A stretch of DNA of 64,000 bases from Bacteroidetes Order II. bacterium. Its GTDB lineage: Bacteria; Bacteroidota; Rhodothermia; Rhodothermales; UBA2364. Shown piece by piece: positions 31,238 to 42,600 of the stretch. Positions within the stretch are counted from its first letter, which is position 1, and every line of letters starts with the position of its first letter. The notes below the pieces were generated by a model. It was not told the DNA's origin. It did not search any database and saw only the letters and a list, made by a program, of their open reading frames with translations. The stretch is taken from positions 100,399 to 164,398 of the forward strand of contig JAEUSQ010000053.1 of assembly GCA_016788705.1 (NCBI GenBank). The letters are read 5' to 3'. A program made the translations under genes and the position numbers.

Positions 31238-33733
31238 GTGGACAGAATTATTAGAAACAGCCGTTTATTTATTGGATTCGTAGGTTTGGTTGCCCTCCTA
31301 CCTCTCCTACTCTTCTACTGGAGTTGGCTTCAAGTAGCATCTGATATTCAGCTTAACATGCCGGAAATTGCATATCGCGGATTTGACTGGGTGCATTGGG
31401 AGTTTGTGGATGGCCAGATTACAGCCACCTATGTTTTCCCTAAAGGTACCGCGTATGAAGCAGGCATTCGGTCGGGGGATGTTTTAACAGAGTTGGATTA
31501 TATCCGTTATTTCGATGCGGAAGCCTTCAAAATCGCCGTAGATGCCATCCAACCAGGCCAACATCATCGTTATACCATTTTAAGAGGTACACAAGCATAT
31601 ACCTTTGATATTCGATTTACCAATTACCCTATTTTTATATATCCTCATACTGAATTACTCTGGAACATATCTCTTTGGGGATTTTTAATCATTGCCTTTA
31701 TCCATTTAATGGCCTTAGGCATCATTCTTCCCCTTCGTAACCGAAGTGCCAAAGCCAATTTATCTATCTGGCTTATTGGAACCGCATCGGTAGCTGTTTT
31801 TGGTAATTTGATTCGTTTGCTTATGCTGGCACTTTGGGGGCCCTCGAACATTACGGGGGTTTCCTACGTCCTCTTTCAGGGTCTTTCTTTGTTGGGTCTG
31901 TTATGTTGGATTGGTTTCCCTGCCTTGCTCCTACATACGGTACTCTATGACCGTTCGCCCCTTCGGATAGGTCTAAGAAACAGTATTTGGATGTTATACA
32001 TTCCGGCCATCGTATATGGTTTATTTTCTGTTTTCACTTTTTTCGGGGGGACGTTTGGGCCCATTTCCCATAAAAATATTTTTCCACCCGTTCTTTTTTA
32101 TGTCTATTTATTTATCTCGGCCAGTATGGCCTTGTATTTATTGCTCGACCGCTCGGTCTTGTTGCAACCCAGTGTAGGAGAAGACCGACAAGTTTGGTCT
32201 CGCATCGGTAGCCTGCTTTTCTTAGGACTTTCGGTCTTGATGGCGGTTTTGGTCTTGGCCATAAGCCGGGTACTCCCCTTATCAGAAATTTCGGATATAC
32301 AAGCAGGCTGGATATTGGTGATTGCGCAGATATTCTCCACCACCCCCATCCTATTGGTTTCCTTGGCCATTTTGAAGTATGGCCGAGTAGATGAAGTAAT
32401 TAGCCGTTATTTATCCTACGCCATCGGTTTACTATTCTCCTTTTTCCTTTTCTTAATCGGGGTAACTTTTCTCCCGACATTCTTCCCCATCCTCCCGCCT
32501 AATATTTCAGGTGCGCTTTGGGCATTGTGCATTATTTTGGGTTTTGAATGGGTGGTTAAGCGACTTCAAAACATCATTTCTCGGCTCATCGCCTCCGAAA
32601 AACGGGCAACCCAACGCAGCCTGAACCGTTTTGGTGAGCACATGCTCAACATTTTGGATCATCAGATATTGGTAAGCCAAACGTTAGAGAAAATTTTAGA
32701 AGGCGTCCATACAACTTCGGGCGCACTCTTTTTACGAACCATGAACCAGTCGGATGGATGGATTTTCCGAAGTGTCCAACCCAAACCACCTTACTTCTCC
32801 GATATACAGATGAACCGGATTTGGGAAGAACTAAGCGAAAAAGAATCCATCTGGACTTCTAATACGGAGTTGAGCGAAAGGAATTTATCCCGAACCACTC
32901 GCGAGATATTGCGATCCGGCGGATTTGAGCTTGTTATCCCAATTCCCGGTAACCACCAGCCTATTGGGCTTTTGCTCCTCGGACGTAAAAAGCGATACCG
33001 AAATTTTTACAACCTGAGCGACCTCGAGATGCTTCGCGGTCTTTGTAACCAACTTGGACTTGCAAGCGAGCGTATCGTCCTTGTTGAGCGGGAAAAAACA
33101 TTGGTAAAACAACATGCCGAAGCCCAATTGGTGGCACTCCGGGCCCAAATCAGTCCACATTTTTTGTTCAATACCCTGAATACCCTTGCTGCATTGATTG
33201 ATGAAAACCCCAAAGAAGCAGAAAAAAACATCCAGCATTTGGCGGCTATTTTTCGTTATGTTCTCCAAACAGGGGGTAATACGTTTGCCACTTTAAAAGA
33301 GGAATTCACCTTGGTTGCCCACTATTTGGCACTTGAACAATCACGATTTGGGAAAGACTTAATCATTCAGACCTCCCTTCCCCAAGAAATGGAGCAAATG
33401 CTCATCCCCGCTTTTGCGCTTCAAACCCTCGTTGAAAATGCAGTAAAGCATGGTTTGGAAAAAAATAAACGTCGCGGGACCTTAACCATTATGGCAAAAC
33501 AAGATAAAGAATACGCTGCGGTCATTTCTGTTTACGATTCCGGTTATGGGATTCCTATCTTGTTTGGCAGGGGCGAACAAGCGGTTTTTTCGCAACCTTT
33601 TTTTGGCACAGGTCTGAACAACGTAAAAGAACGCCTCTTGCAAATTTACCAATGCGAAAATCTCTTGACCTTCCAAAGCGATCCGGAACACGGCACAACG
33701 GCAACACTAAAAATCCCACTAAACACCTTGTAA
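31238..33733 (+). CDS. LytS-type sensor histidine kinase with PDZ-like and GAF-like domains
   Basis: 831 residues, GTG start. A first membrane helix (LFIGFVGLVALLPLLLFYW) precedes a PDZ-like segment at ~45-130 (GTAYEAGIRSGDVLTELDYI...). About eight further membrane helices follow to ~residue 440 (for example LWNISLWGFLIIAFIHLMALGIILPL). A GAF-like cytoplasmic domain lies at ~470-610, then the LytS histidine kinase segment with H641 in ISPHFLFNTLNTL, and an HATPase domain (LVENAVKHGLEKNKRRG ... DSGYGIP ... GTGLNNVKERL). It senses an unknown envelope or membrane signal and passes phosphate to the LytTR regulator 46 bases downstream. Confidence 0.92.
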   Translation: MDRIIRNSRLFIGFVGLVALLPLLLFYWSWLQVASDIQLNMPEIAYRGFDWVHWEFVDGQITATYVFPKGTAYEAGIRSGDVLTELDYIRYFDAEAFKIAVDAIQPGQHHRYTILRGTQAYTFDIRFTNYPIFIYPHTELLWNISLWGFLIIAFIHLMALGIILPLRNRSAKANLSIWLIGTASVAVFGNLIRLLMLALWGPSNITGVSYVLFQGLSLLGLLCWIGFPALLLHTVLYDRSPLRIGLRNSIWMLYIPAIVYGLFSVFTFFGGTFGPISHKNIFPPVLFYVYLFISASMALYLLLDRSVLLQPSVGEDRQVWSRIGSLLFLGLSVLMAVLVLAISRVLPLSEISDIQAGWILVIAQIFSTTPILLVSLAILKYGRVDEVISRYLSYAIGLLFSFFLFLIGVTFLPTFFPILPPNISGALWALCIILGFEWVVKRLQNIISRLIASEKRATQRSLNRFGEHMLNILDHQILVSQTLEKILEGVHTTSGALFLRTMNQSDGWIFRSVQPKPPYFSDIQMNRIWEELSEKESIWTSNTELSERNLSRTTREILRSGGFELVIPIPGNHQPIGLLLLGRKKRYRNFYNLSDLEMLRGLCNQLGLASERIVLVEREKTLVKQHAEAQLVALRAQISPHFLFNTLNTLAALIDENPKEAEKNIQHLAAIFRYVLQTGGNTFATLKEEFTLVAHYLALEQSRFGKDLIIQTSLPQEMEQMLIPAFALQTLVENAVKHGLEKNKRRGTLTIMAKQDKEYAAVISVYDSGYGIPILFGRGEQAVFSQPFFGTGLNNVKERLLQIYQCENLLTFQSDPEHGTTATLKIPLNTL

Positions 33734-33779
33734 TCCCCATAGATAACGTTTTTAAACGTATTTATAACCCCAAATTATC

Positions 33780-34619
33780 ATGCTAAAAGCCCTGATTATT
33801 GATGACGAAGCACCCGCCCGCACCCGGATGCGCAAACTATTGATGCCTTATATAGAAGCCGGAAGGCTTGAACTTTGCGAAGATGCTTCGGATGGCTGGG
33901 AGGCACTGGAAATACTGGAAACACAACTAATTGATTTAGTTTTTCTGGATATCCGAATGCCAGAATTAGATGGGTTTTCTCTCTTGGAAAGGATTCCGCC
34001 CGATAATCGCCCCATTGTGGTTTTTACCACAGCATACGATGAGTATGCCCTCCGTGCTTTTCAGACGAATGCCTTGCATTATTTATTAAAGCCAGTTGAT
34101 CAACTTCAATTGGCCGACTCCATCGAACGGGCAGAGAAACTTCGTAAAATGCCAGAAAAAAAAGAGATTGACCAAGCCAAAATTTCTAAATTATTGGACT
34201 GGCTTGAGGTGCAAGAGATGACAAAAACCAGCCCACCCACACGAAAAGCCGTAACGGAAACCTATGTTTCTCAGATTTCGGTCCCTCACCGAGACCGACT
34301 CATTATTGTTCCGGTTCGTCAGATCGTTTCGATAGAAGTGCAAGACAACCTGACACGGCTTTTTGCCCTGCCAGATCAACCAAGTTCCTTTCCTAAATTG
34401 GTGCGCCATATTGTTTCGCACACTTTAGACGATCTGGAACAGCGGCTGAATCCCGATGAGTTTATGCGTGTCCACCGTGCGGCCATTATTCGTTTGGATC
34501 AGATCAAAGAAATGATTGGCTGGTTCAGTGGCCGCTACAAATTGATTTTGACCAGTAATCACGAGGTCATCGCAAGTCGTGAACGTTCCAAGCTACTGAA
34601 GAAGAAAATGATGTTCTAA
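33780..34619 (+). CDS. LytTR-family response regulator
   Basis: 279 residues. Receiver domain at 1-125 with the acidic pocket IIDDE and the phosphoacceptor D57 in FLDIRMPELDG, followed by TTAYDEYALRAF and LLKPV. A linker of ~50 residues leads to a LytTR DNA-binding domain at ~175-275 (RLIIVPVRQIVSIEVQDNLTRLF ... FMRVHRAAIIRLDQIKEMIGWFSGRYKLIL). Together with the kinase just upstream it is a complete two-component system. LytTR regulators usually control envelope, polysaccharide or export genes; targets are not visible. A terminator follows. Confidence 0.95.
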   Translation: MLKALIIDDEAPARTRMRKLLMPYIEAGRLELCEDASDGWEALEILETQLIDLVFLDIRMPELDGFSLLERIPPDNRPIVVFTTAYDEYALRAFQTNALHYLLKPVDQLQLADSIERAEKLRKMPEKKEIDQAKISKLLDWLEVQEMTKTSPPTRKAVTETYVSQISVPHRDRLIIVPVRQIVSIEVQDNLTRLFALPDQPSSFPKLVRHIVSHTLDDLEQRLNPDEFMRVHRAAIIRLDQIKEMIGWFSGRYKLILTSNHEVIASRERSKLLKKKMMF

Positions 34620-34633
34620 TTCGCACCAAAACA

Positions 34634-34665
34634 AAAGCCCACAAAATATCTTGTGGGCTTTGATG
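34634..34665. terminator. Bidirectional terminator between the LytTR regulator and the pyrophosphatase
   Basis: Perfect 11-base arms AAAGCCCACAA (34634-34644) and TTGTGGGCTTT (34651-34661) with a 6-base loop between the convergent genes. Confidence 0.8.
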
Positions 34666-34696
34666 TACTATTAAAGAAAGAAACCTTGACTTCAGC

Positions 34697-37390
34697 TTAT
34701 TTCTTGGTTACACGGACATCAATCCGGCGGTTTTGTGCGCGTCCTCCCTCCGTTGCATTGTCTGCAACAGGATGTTCTTGTCCATAGCCTTCGGCTTCCA
34801 AACGTGCATCTTCTACGCCCAACTTCACCAATTCTGCTTTTACGTTTTTCGCACGTTCGCCTGAAAGGGCTAAGTTGGCTTCGGGTTTACCCGTATTATC
34901 GGTATAGCCGCCAATTTTGAGGTTTACCGCAGGATACGCTTTCAGAATATTGGCAATATTTTGGAGTTGTGCTTGCGACTCAGGCTTCAAAGTTGATTTA
35001 CCCGTTTCAAAAACCAAGCGGTCGAAAGAAAACCAAGTCGTTTTGTCAACAGGCTTGTTGGCATCTTTAATAAAAGAAACCAACTTATTTTCGATTCCAT
35101 CGGCAGCAACATTCATTTCTAAGCCACTATCCAATTTCAAGGAGCTAAGTGTTGTTGTCGTTGGCGAAGGGGTTGTGTTTTCCGGAACAGGCACTCCTCC
35201 TTCTTGCTCTGTATCAGGCATATACTCCATTGTTTCATCTGCACCATGTCCGCCCATACCAATAAATGGAGCAATAATGAGTGCAACAATGGACGAAAGT
35301 TTGATCAGAATATTCATGGAAGGTCCGGAAGTATCTTTAAATGGATCGCCCACTGTATCACCTGTAACAGCAGCTTTATGAGGCTCCGATTTTTTATAAT
35401 ACATGTGGCCATCAATTTCTACCCCTTTTTCGAAGGACTTTTTGGCATTGTCCCAAGCACCACCCGCATTGGATTGAAAAATAGCCCATAGAACACCGGA
35501 AACCGTAACACCAGCCATATAGCCACCCAATGGTTCTGCTCCCATCAAGAATCCCACAATCAAAGGAGTAATAATGGCAATCATGCCAGGAACCATCATT
35601 TCGCGGAGGGCTGCTTCGGTAGAGATTTCCACGCAACGGCCATATTCCGGTTCTCCTGTCCCTTCCATGATACCGGGAATTTCGCGAAATTGACGCCGAA
35701 CTTCCTTTACCATTTCCATCGCTGCCTTTCCAACGGAATTCATAGCAAAAGCAGAAAATACTACAGGAATCATACCACCCACAAAAAGTGCTGCCAAAAC
35801 ATCTGCCTTAAAGATATTGATGCCGTCAATCCCTGTAACATTCACATAAGCCGCAAAAAGCGCCAATGCCGTGAGCGCCGCGGATGCAATCGCAAATCCT
35901 TTACCAATCGCCGCAGTTGTATTTCCAACCGAGTCCAAGATGTCCGTTCTTCCACGTACTTCCTCCGGTAATTCGCTCATTTCAGCGATCCCCCCCGCAT
36001 TGTCTGCAATCGGACCAAAAGCATCAATGGCAAGTTGCATGGCTGTTGTTGCCATCATGGCAGAAGCGGCAATCGCGACACCATAAAATCCAGCCAATGC
36101 ATAAGCAGACCAGATGGCGCCCGCAAACAAAATAATCGGATATGCTGTGGAGATCATCCCGGTAGCAAGACCCGCAATAATATTGGTTGCGGCCCCTGTT
36201 CCAGAACGGTGAACAATGTCCATCACTGGCTTTTTACCCAGTCCGGTATAGTACTCGGTTATGAACGAGATGAGCGCCCCCACGACCAAACCAACCACAA
36301 CGGCAAAGAAAACGTTTAGATTTGTGACCGTCATCAACCCCTGACCGAAGAAATCCATTTGCATTTCGGCAGGCAACATCCACATAATCAGGCCATAACA
36401 GGCTACTGCGGTCAGCCCAAGAGATACCCAGTTTCCACGATTCAAGGCCGATTGTACGGTATCGGTGGTGGCATCGGTATCTTTTACACTCACGAGCCAC
36501 ATCCCAATAATAGAGAACAAAATCCCCACCCCGGCAATCAGCATCGGGAGTAAAATGGGTGCAATCCCCCCAAATCCGTCATTCATCACACCTGAATCAC
36601 GGATTACATAGTTTCCAAGCACCATCGAACCCAAAACGGTTGCCACATACGACCCGAATAAGTCCGCACCCATGCCAGCAACATCACCAACGTTATCCCC
36701 CACATTGTCGGCAATCGTGGCAGGGTTCCGAGGATCGTCCTCCGGAATGCCCGCTTCAACTTTACCTACTAGGTCTGCCCCAACATCAGCCGCTTTGGTA
36801 TAGATACCGCCGCCCACACGTGCAAAAAGGGCAATGGATTCTGCACCCAATGAAAATCCGGTTAACACCTCCAGAACACGGGTCATTTCCGTAACCGAGT
36901 TCATTTGGCCGCCCATAAAGACGTTATAAAAAACAATAAAAAGGGTGCTTAGCCCCAGAACGGCCAACCCAGCCACGCCCAGTCCCATCACGGAACCACC
37001 GGTAAAAGAAACCTTTAGGGCACGAGAGAGAGACGTTCTTGCCGCTTGTGTTGTGCGCACATTGGCGCGGGTGGCAATCCGCATCCCTACATTCCCGGCA
37101 GCCGCCGAAAATACTGCGCCAATGACAAATGCCACAATGATCAAAGGAGACGAGGTTTCTGGCATCTGCATCGCCAAGATACCGAGCAGAATACTGGCTA
37201 CCAAGACAAAAACCCCCAGAATGCGATATTCTGCATGAAGGAATGCCATTGCACCTTCCGAAATATGATCGGCAATGACCTTCATTTTGGGTTCACCTGC
37301 GTCTTGTTTGCCGACCCAGTTCCATTGAACAGCCATATACAGCAGGCCGATGACGCCTAAAACAGGTGGGACATACAAAAGAAATTCCAT
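34697..37390 (-). CDS. hppA: Membrane-bound ion-translocating pyrophosphatase fused to an OmpA domain
   Basis: 897 residues from ATG 37390 (a longer start at 37432 is possible but adds a polar leader). Residues ~1-720 are a membrane pyrophosphatase that couples PPi hydrolysis to H+ or Na+ export; the catalytic segment [11 protein letters not shown] ... [22 protein letters not shown] is intact. [12 protein letters not shown] has alanine where K+-independent enzymes have lysine, pointing to the K+-dependent class. After the last membrane helix ([21 protein letters not shown]), a Thr/Pro linker leads to an OmpA-like peptidoglycan-binding domain at ~787-897 ([16 protein letters not shown] ... [22 protein letters not shown] ... 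[12 protein letters not shown]). Membrane pyrophosphatases have an outward C-terminus, so the OmpA domain would reach the cell wall. Confidence 0.95.
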   Translation of the reverse strand: MEFLLYVPPVLGVIGLLYMAVQWNWVGKQDAGEPKMKVIADHISEGAMAFLHAEYRILGVFVLVASILLGILAMQMPETSSPLIIVAFVIGAVFSAAAGNVGMRIATRANVRTTQAARTSLSRALKVSFTGGSVMGLGVAGLAVLGLSTLFIVFYNVFMGGQMNSVTEMTRVLEVLTGFSLGAESIALFARVGGGIYTKAADVGADLVGKVEAGIPEDDPRNPATIADNVGDNVGDVAGMGADLFGSYVATVLGSMVLGNYVIRDSGVMNDGFGGIAPILLPMLIAGVGILFSIIGMWLVSVKDTDATTDTVQSALNRGNWVSLGLTAVACYGLIMWMLPAEMQMDFFGQGLMTVTNLNVFFAVVVGLVVGALISFITEYYTGLGKKPVMDIVHRSGTGAATNIIAGLATGMISTAYPIILFAGAIWSAYALAGFYGVAIAASAMMATTAMQLAIDAFGPIADNAGGIAEMSELPEEVRGRTDILDSVGNTTAAIGKGFAIASAALTALALFAAYVNVTGIDGINIFKADVLAALFVGGMIPVVFSAFAMNSVGKAAMEMVKEVRRQFREIPGIMEGTGEPEYGRCVEISTEAALREMMVPGMIAIITPLIVGFLMGAEPLGGYMAGVTVSGVLWAIFQSNAGGAWDNAKKSFEKGVEIDGHMYYKKSEPHKAAVTGDTVGDPFKDTSGPSMNILIKLSSIVALIIAPFIGMGGHGADETMEYMPDTEQEGGVPVPENTTPSPTTTTLSSLKLDSGLEMNVAADGIENKLVSFIKDANKPVDKTTWFSFDRLVFETGKSTLKPESQAQLQNIANILKAYPAVNLKIGGYTDNTGKPEANLALSGERAKNVKAELVKLGVEDARLEAEGYGQEHPVADNATEGGRAQNRRIDVRVTKK

Positions 37391-37651
37391 ATTAATGGTG
37401 TTTGCGGTTAGGTTATTTGGTGAAAAAAACATTATTACCCCACCCTGTTTGTAAGTGGAGGAATAAGAGGTTTAGACAAAGCAGGGAATGGGCTTACAAT
37501 TATAAATTGTGATCTGAAAATACTCGCTTTTTATTTATAGAACAGCAAGTACATCGCTAAGATTCCACAAATTTGTACGGAAAAAGAGTCTGAATGTATA
37601 AAAAAGAACCCAATAAAGATATTCAGCATCAAGGAATGGTGAATCAAGCAT

Positions 37652-39403
37652 TTATTTCACTTCATAGAGATAAAGGTCGTACCAAGCCTGATAAGTCTCA
37701 ATTTTTTTCCTCAGATGCCACACATCAGGAAGGTCTAGCTCATAGGCTGCGATCAAAAACCGTCCTCCCATTTTTTTGAATGCCCTATGATCGAGTTGCA
37801 AAGGCATTGCTGATTTAACTTTCTTCTTGAGCACCAAAAAAGGAGACTTCCAAGTTTGCGCATGGGCAGGTAATATATAGCAGCGGCTGCCCCATTCATC
37901 GAAGTATTGTCGCCATTTATCAGATAGTGCCAACTCCGGCGCAACGATCTTTCTAAATGCGGCATGATACCCTAAGAAATAATTATTCTGGTAACTGTCT
38001 AATGTATAAAAGCCGTTAAATTGGGCAACGGCTGGATGAATTCCCACGGAAACCACCTTAAAATTTTTGGTTGGTATCCCGATATTTGCTTTCACCTCAG
38101 CCCAGTCTTGAGGGGCGTAAAATCCGTTCCAAGATGGAAATGAAGCATTTTGATAATCGGGCCGCAACCAAGCCATGATGTTTGATCGCAACATCCCATT
38201 TCCCCAGCCCACCCAAAGTACATGAATTACCAAAAAGGCAGCGAGATAGGATTTGAAGAGCGGCTTCCATTGCAACCAAGTGCGGGTTATTAAAATCAAG
38301 CCAACCAACCAAATCACGGGTGATGCAAAAGCCAGTCTTCCGGCGTTAAAGCTTTTAAAAAAACCTAATTGCTCTTTTACAGAAATCAGGCCCTCCCAAA
38401 ACCAACATGCACTCAACAAAGAAAGACCAGCCTGAACAAGCAACAAAATTGAAAGCGGTCTCACGATGGCAGATTGACGTCGAAAAGCCCAGATAGAGGT
38501 CAATAATAACACCAAAACAAGGCTATGGAGACTTGGAGCATGATACTGACCTGCAACAAAATGAACCCCGGCATCTTTAACAACCTGGACAAAATTCTCG
38601 TGCTGAAACAGTAAATTCCACCCTGTCCGGTGCGAAACAAATTTTGCATCACCCATATTCTTTAAAAGATGCGAAGTTTGTACTACAAAAAGAACAAATA
38701 CCCCACCTGTTACCCCCGCCATACGCCTCCACATGGGCCTTTTGGTATATACCCCCCAACCAACGATTGCCACCATGCCCAACCAAACAAAAGATCCAAA
38801 TAAAATAAAGTGTGCTCCGAACGCATAACCGATCCATACGGATGCAAATTTCCAAAATTGCTTCTGGGTTGGCGTTTGATATGCTAAAAAAGAAACGGTT
38901 GCCCAAATCAGCCATGGCAATCCCGCTGTTGTCCAACCATAAAGTACATAATGGGGTAAAAACGCAAAACCCCAGCTAATCAGCACCCTATATATAGACT
39001 CACCCTCCAGAAAGAGACCTGAAAGTTTATATGCTCCCCATCCGGCCACCCCATGTACCAAAAGCATGGCCAGAACAAATGCTGTCCAAGGCGAAAACAA
39101 CACAAATAATAAATTAATCAGATTTATTCCTGATAGATCAATCATATTTCGTGGTAAACCATTCATGATCATGGGTAGTACGGCATTGCTCTCCCACCGA
39201 TACCATCCACCAGTTTCGGTAAGAATTTTGCGAATGGCCACATCCGAATCAAGTATATCATGCAAGGTTACCCGAAGTTCTGGACCATGCGCCACTTGTA
39301 ACAACCAAAAAGAAAGCAGTCCCAAGGCCACCCAAAACCAAGGTTCACTAAACCATCTACCCGAAATGACCATACGAATTGAGTGCTTTGTTTTTTGAAT
39401 CAT
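37652..39403 (-). CDS. Polytopic membrane protein, DUF6044-like
   Basis: 583 residues from the ATG at 39403 (an in-frame ATG at 39433 adds ten residues). About ten or more hydrophobic helices fill residues 20-400, then a soluble domain of ~180 residues (NGFYAPQDWAEVKANIGIPTKNF... LDSYQNNYFLGYHAAFRKI). The segment DVAIRKILTETGGWYRW ... VLPMIMNGLPRNMIDLSG ... HGVAGWGAYKL resembles the DUF6044 family of predicted membrane glycosyltransferase-like proteins; that reading is from memory of the pattern. No neighbour clarifies its role: it lies alone between the pyrophosphatase and the pentapeptide gene. Ends in EVK with a run of aromatic residues. Confidence 0.8.
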   Translation of the reverse strand: MIQKTKHSIRMVISGRWFSEPWFWVALGLLSFWLLQVAHGPELRVTLHDILDSDVAIRKILTETGGWYRWESNAVLPMIMNGLPRNMIDLSGINLINLLFVLFSPWTAFVLAMLLVHGVAGWGAYKLSGLFLEGESIYRVLISWGFAFLPHYVLYGWTTAGLPWLIWATVSFLAYQTPTQKQFWKFASVWIGYAFGAHFILFGSFVWLGMVAIVGWGVYTKRPMWRRMAGVTGGVFVLFVVQTSHLLKNMGDAKFVSHRTGWNLLFQHENFVQVVKDAGVHFVAGQYHAPSLHSLVLVLLLTSIWAFRRQSAIVRPLSILLLVQAGLSLLSACWFWEGLISVKEQLGFFKSFNAGRLAFASPVIWLVGLILITRTWLQWKPLFKSYLAAFLVIHVLWVGWGNGMLRSNIMAWLRPDYQNASFPSWNGFYAPQDWAEVKANIGIPTKNFKVVSVGIHPAVAQFNGFYTLDSYQNNYFLGYHAAFRKIVAPELALSDKWRQYFDEWGSRCYILPAHAQTWKSPFLVLKKKVKSAMPLQLDHRAFKKMGGRFLIAAYELDLPDVWHLRKKIETYQAWYDLYLYEVK

Positions 39404-39655
39404 AATACACCGTTTAATTACAGGTATCGCCATATTACGGATATTTATTAAAATACCAACCCTTTCTAGCCCACCTATTACCCCAAACCATGCCTCTTAT
39501 CGGATTCTTTTAACTAAAAATACAATTTCACGAGTCATTTTTCACATCTGGAATCTTTTGTTGTATTTTAGTGCATCCGCTACCAACCAATATTTCCATC
39601 GTTCCTCTTGTCCATTTTGCTGAGCAACTAAAAATGGACATTTTCTCCCGTCACC

Positions 39656-42600
39656 ATGTCTGTTCAGAAAAAAATCTCGAACATCCAATTGCGTATAGCC
39701 ACATGGCAACATACACAATGGCTGGCGTCTTCCTCCATGAAACGCTTGGGGAAAAAGTTAGATCTGAGGGCCACAGACCTTCATAAAAGGGACCTCGCAG
39801 GGCTAAATTTATCCCAGGTTTTGTTTAAAGAGGCAGATCTTTCAGAAGCCAGATTAGATGGTGCCACTTTAGAAGAAGCACAATTTTCAGATGCCAACCT
39901 TCAGGAAGCCTCTCTTTCCGGAGTCTCCGCCAAGCGTGCCTTGTTTGAAAAGTCCATTCTTATCGAGGCTAAGCTCATCAATGCAGATGTCCAGTATGCC
40001 AATTTCGACTATGCCCAGATAGACCGCTGCAATTTCGGGTCTGCGAATTTACGTGCAGCCACTTTCCGGAATGCCAGTTTATGCCAAGTGGATCTTCACG
40101 CTTGCCTTATTGACCAGACAGATTTTTCAAATGCAGATCTTCGAGAGGCCAATCTGGCAGGCTTAGACCTCACTTCTGTTAATCTGATGGGGGCCAATCT
40201 GGAAAAAACCAACCTTACGGGGGCCAATTTGCGGGGTGCCAACCTAAAAAACACCAACCTGCATGGCGCTATTCTTACGGGTGTAAATCTGCAAGGGGCC
40301 AATTTAGAAGGTGTTATTTTGGACGAAATTTCTTTGGTGAATGCCAACTTGATTGGTATCAACCTGAAAGGAGCCCGTATTCAAAAATCCGATTTCCGCG
40401 CAGCTAAGCTCCATGATGCCAATTTATCCGGAGCATTATTAAGTGGTACCGATTTGTCTTATGCCGAGTTTGAACGGGTGAATATGACCGAAGCCCTCTT
40501 GGAACACGTTACTTGTTACCGGACACGCTTTAGAGATGCTGTTTTCACCCAAGCTCGACTCAACCATTCCAACTTTCACAGTGCAGACCTCACCTTTTGT
40601 AATATGGCTGGGGTACGATTTGCTTTTACCAATTTAAACGAAGCCAACTTGGAAGGGGCGAATCTTCAGGGTTGTCACCTTTGGGGCGTAAATTTGGAAT
40701 CCGCGAATCTGGCCCAAGCCGTCTTTACCCGCTCCCTCATTGAGCGTACCAATTTGACCAAGGCAAAGCTGGCAGGTGTGATCCTGAAAGGGGTCTCGAT
40801 GCCCAATGTAGTTTTTGATCATGTGGTTTTGGATGGCATGAATCTGGAAAAAGCCGATTTACGCCATGCCAGTCTGCTCGGCACCAGTTTACGGGGTGCT
40901 AATCTTGAGAGTGCTAACTTCCAGAATGCCTCCCTCCATAACGCCAATTTGTCACACTCCAATCTACGTGGTGCTAACCTAAAGGGCGCCAACCTATGGC
41001 GCATTAATTTAGAAGAAGCCCTATTGGACAGGGCCGATTTGCGCGGCTGTAAATTGGACGAAGCAAACCTAAAACACGCCACTTTGGTTCAGGCGGATCT
41101 GACGGGCGCCTCACTCTTGCGGACAGACCTCGAATTTGCGGACTTGTCCTCGGCCTTGATCAATCAAGTGAACTTAGATGAATCCAACCTGAAACGAACC
41201 TTGCTCGATGGGGCAGAAATGGTAGATGTTTCCTGTGAGAAAACCGATTGCACCGAACTTCAGCTTAATAAAGCAAAAAAACTTTTTGGCCATTTTAGGA
41301 TGGCCTGCCTCGTAAAAGCCAACTTGTCTGGCCTTAACCTTCAAGGGTTTGATTTTCGTGGAGCAGATTTATCGGAATGTAATTTTCAGGATTGCAATTT
41401 GCAAAAAGCCAATTTGGAAAATGCCAATCTTTCCGGTGCTTTATTGCGAAATGTAAATTTGCTTCACACCCGCTTGTCTGGCGCCAATCTTCAGCGTATA
41501 GACCTCCAGCATACCCAATTGGCGCACATTGTCCTGAACAATACCAATTTAGAAAAAGCAAATTTCAGTTTCGCATCTCTTAATCAGTGTAGTTTTCAAG
41601 AAGCAAGCCTTCGCCATGCACGATTTGATCATACAAACTTTCTTCAATGCAATTTAGAACGTTCGCAGTTTGAACATGCACACCTTAACAATGCTTCTTT
41701 CAAAGCATGTAATCTGGGAAAAAGCAGTTTCCGCAATGCCCAGATGGAACGAAGCCACTTCGACCAGTGTGGGGCAAGCGGGGCATGTTTTGAGATGGCA
41801 TTAATGACCAATGTAACCTTTAGCACCTCCAATCTGAACGAAGCCAGTTTTGTTCATGCCACCTTACCACATGCAAAACTGCACAATCTCTATCTGAAAG
41901 CGACCATTTTTGAATACACAGACCTCAAAGATGCCACTTTTAGCCATAATGAACTACACCAAACCAATTTCAGAGAAGCCCGTTTAGAGCGGGTATCCTT
42001 TAAGAATGTTCGCTTTAACCACACCATTTTTGATAAAGCGCACCTTGATGAGGCAGACGGAAGTGCCCTAAGTTTTGAATCCGTATCATTTCAAGAAGCG
42101 ATTCTTAGGGAAACGAAATTCCCACTCGCGCACTTTGTGGATTGCCATTTTCGAGGAGTTTCTTGTGTAAAAACACAGTTTGCCGGAGCAACCTTTTTTG
42201 ACTGTAAAATTCCACAAGCACTTCTTTCTCAAACCAATTTTAGCAATTGCCGGTTTTGGTTTCCTGATTTCACAGGAAGTACCTTTTCAGGCGCAAACCT
42301 TACCGATACCACTTTCAAAAAAGCACAATTAAGCCAATGTCGCTTTGAAAAGGTCAGAATGGAGCGAATGAACTTCCGAGATCAGGTCTTACAAAAAATT
42401 ACCTTTGAAGAATGTGACCTGACCAACTCTTTCTTTCAAGGTGCTACATTACGTGATATTTCGTTCGAAAAATCGCAGTTAGGTGGCACGAATTTTGAAG
42501 GAGCCATTCTAACAAGGGTAAGATTACATCTTGCCAAACTGCGTGGCATATCGTTGCGAGAAACCCAACTGGCACAAGTCGAGGCACCCTATACGGATTT

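Noticed and set aside
40096..41082. Leftward frames rich in Leu/Ala/Arg inside the pentapeptide gene
   Set aside because: Regular antisense reading of the repeat; no start context or family match.
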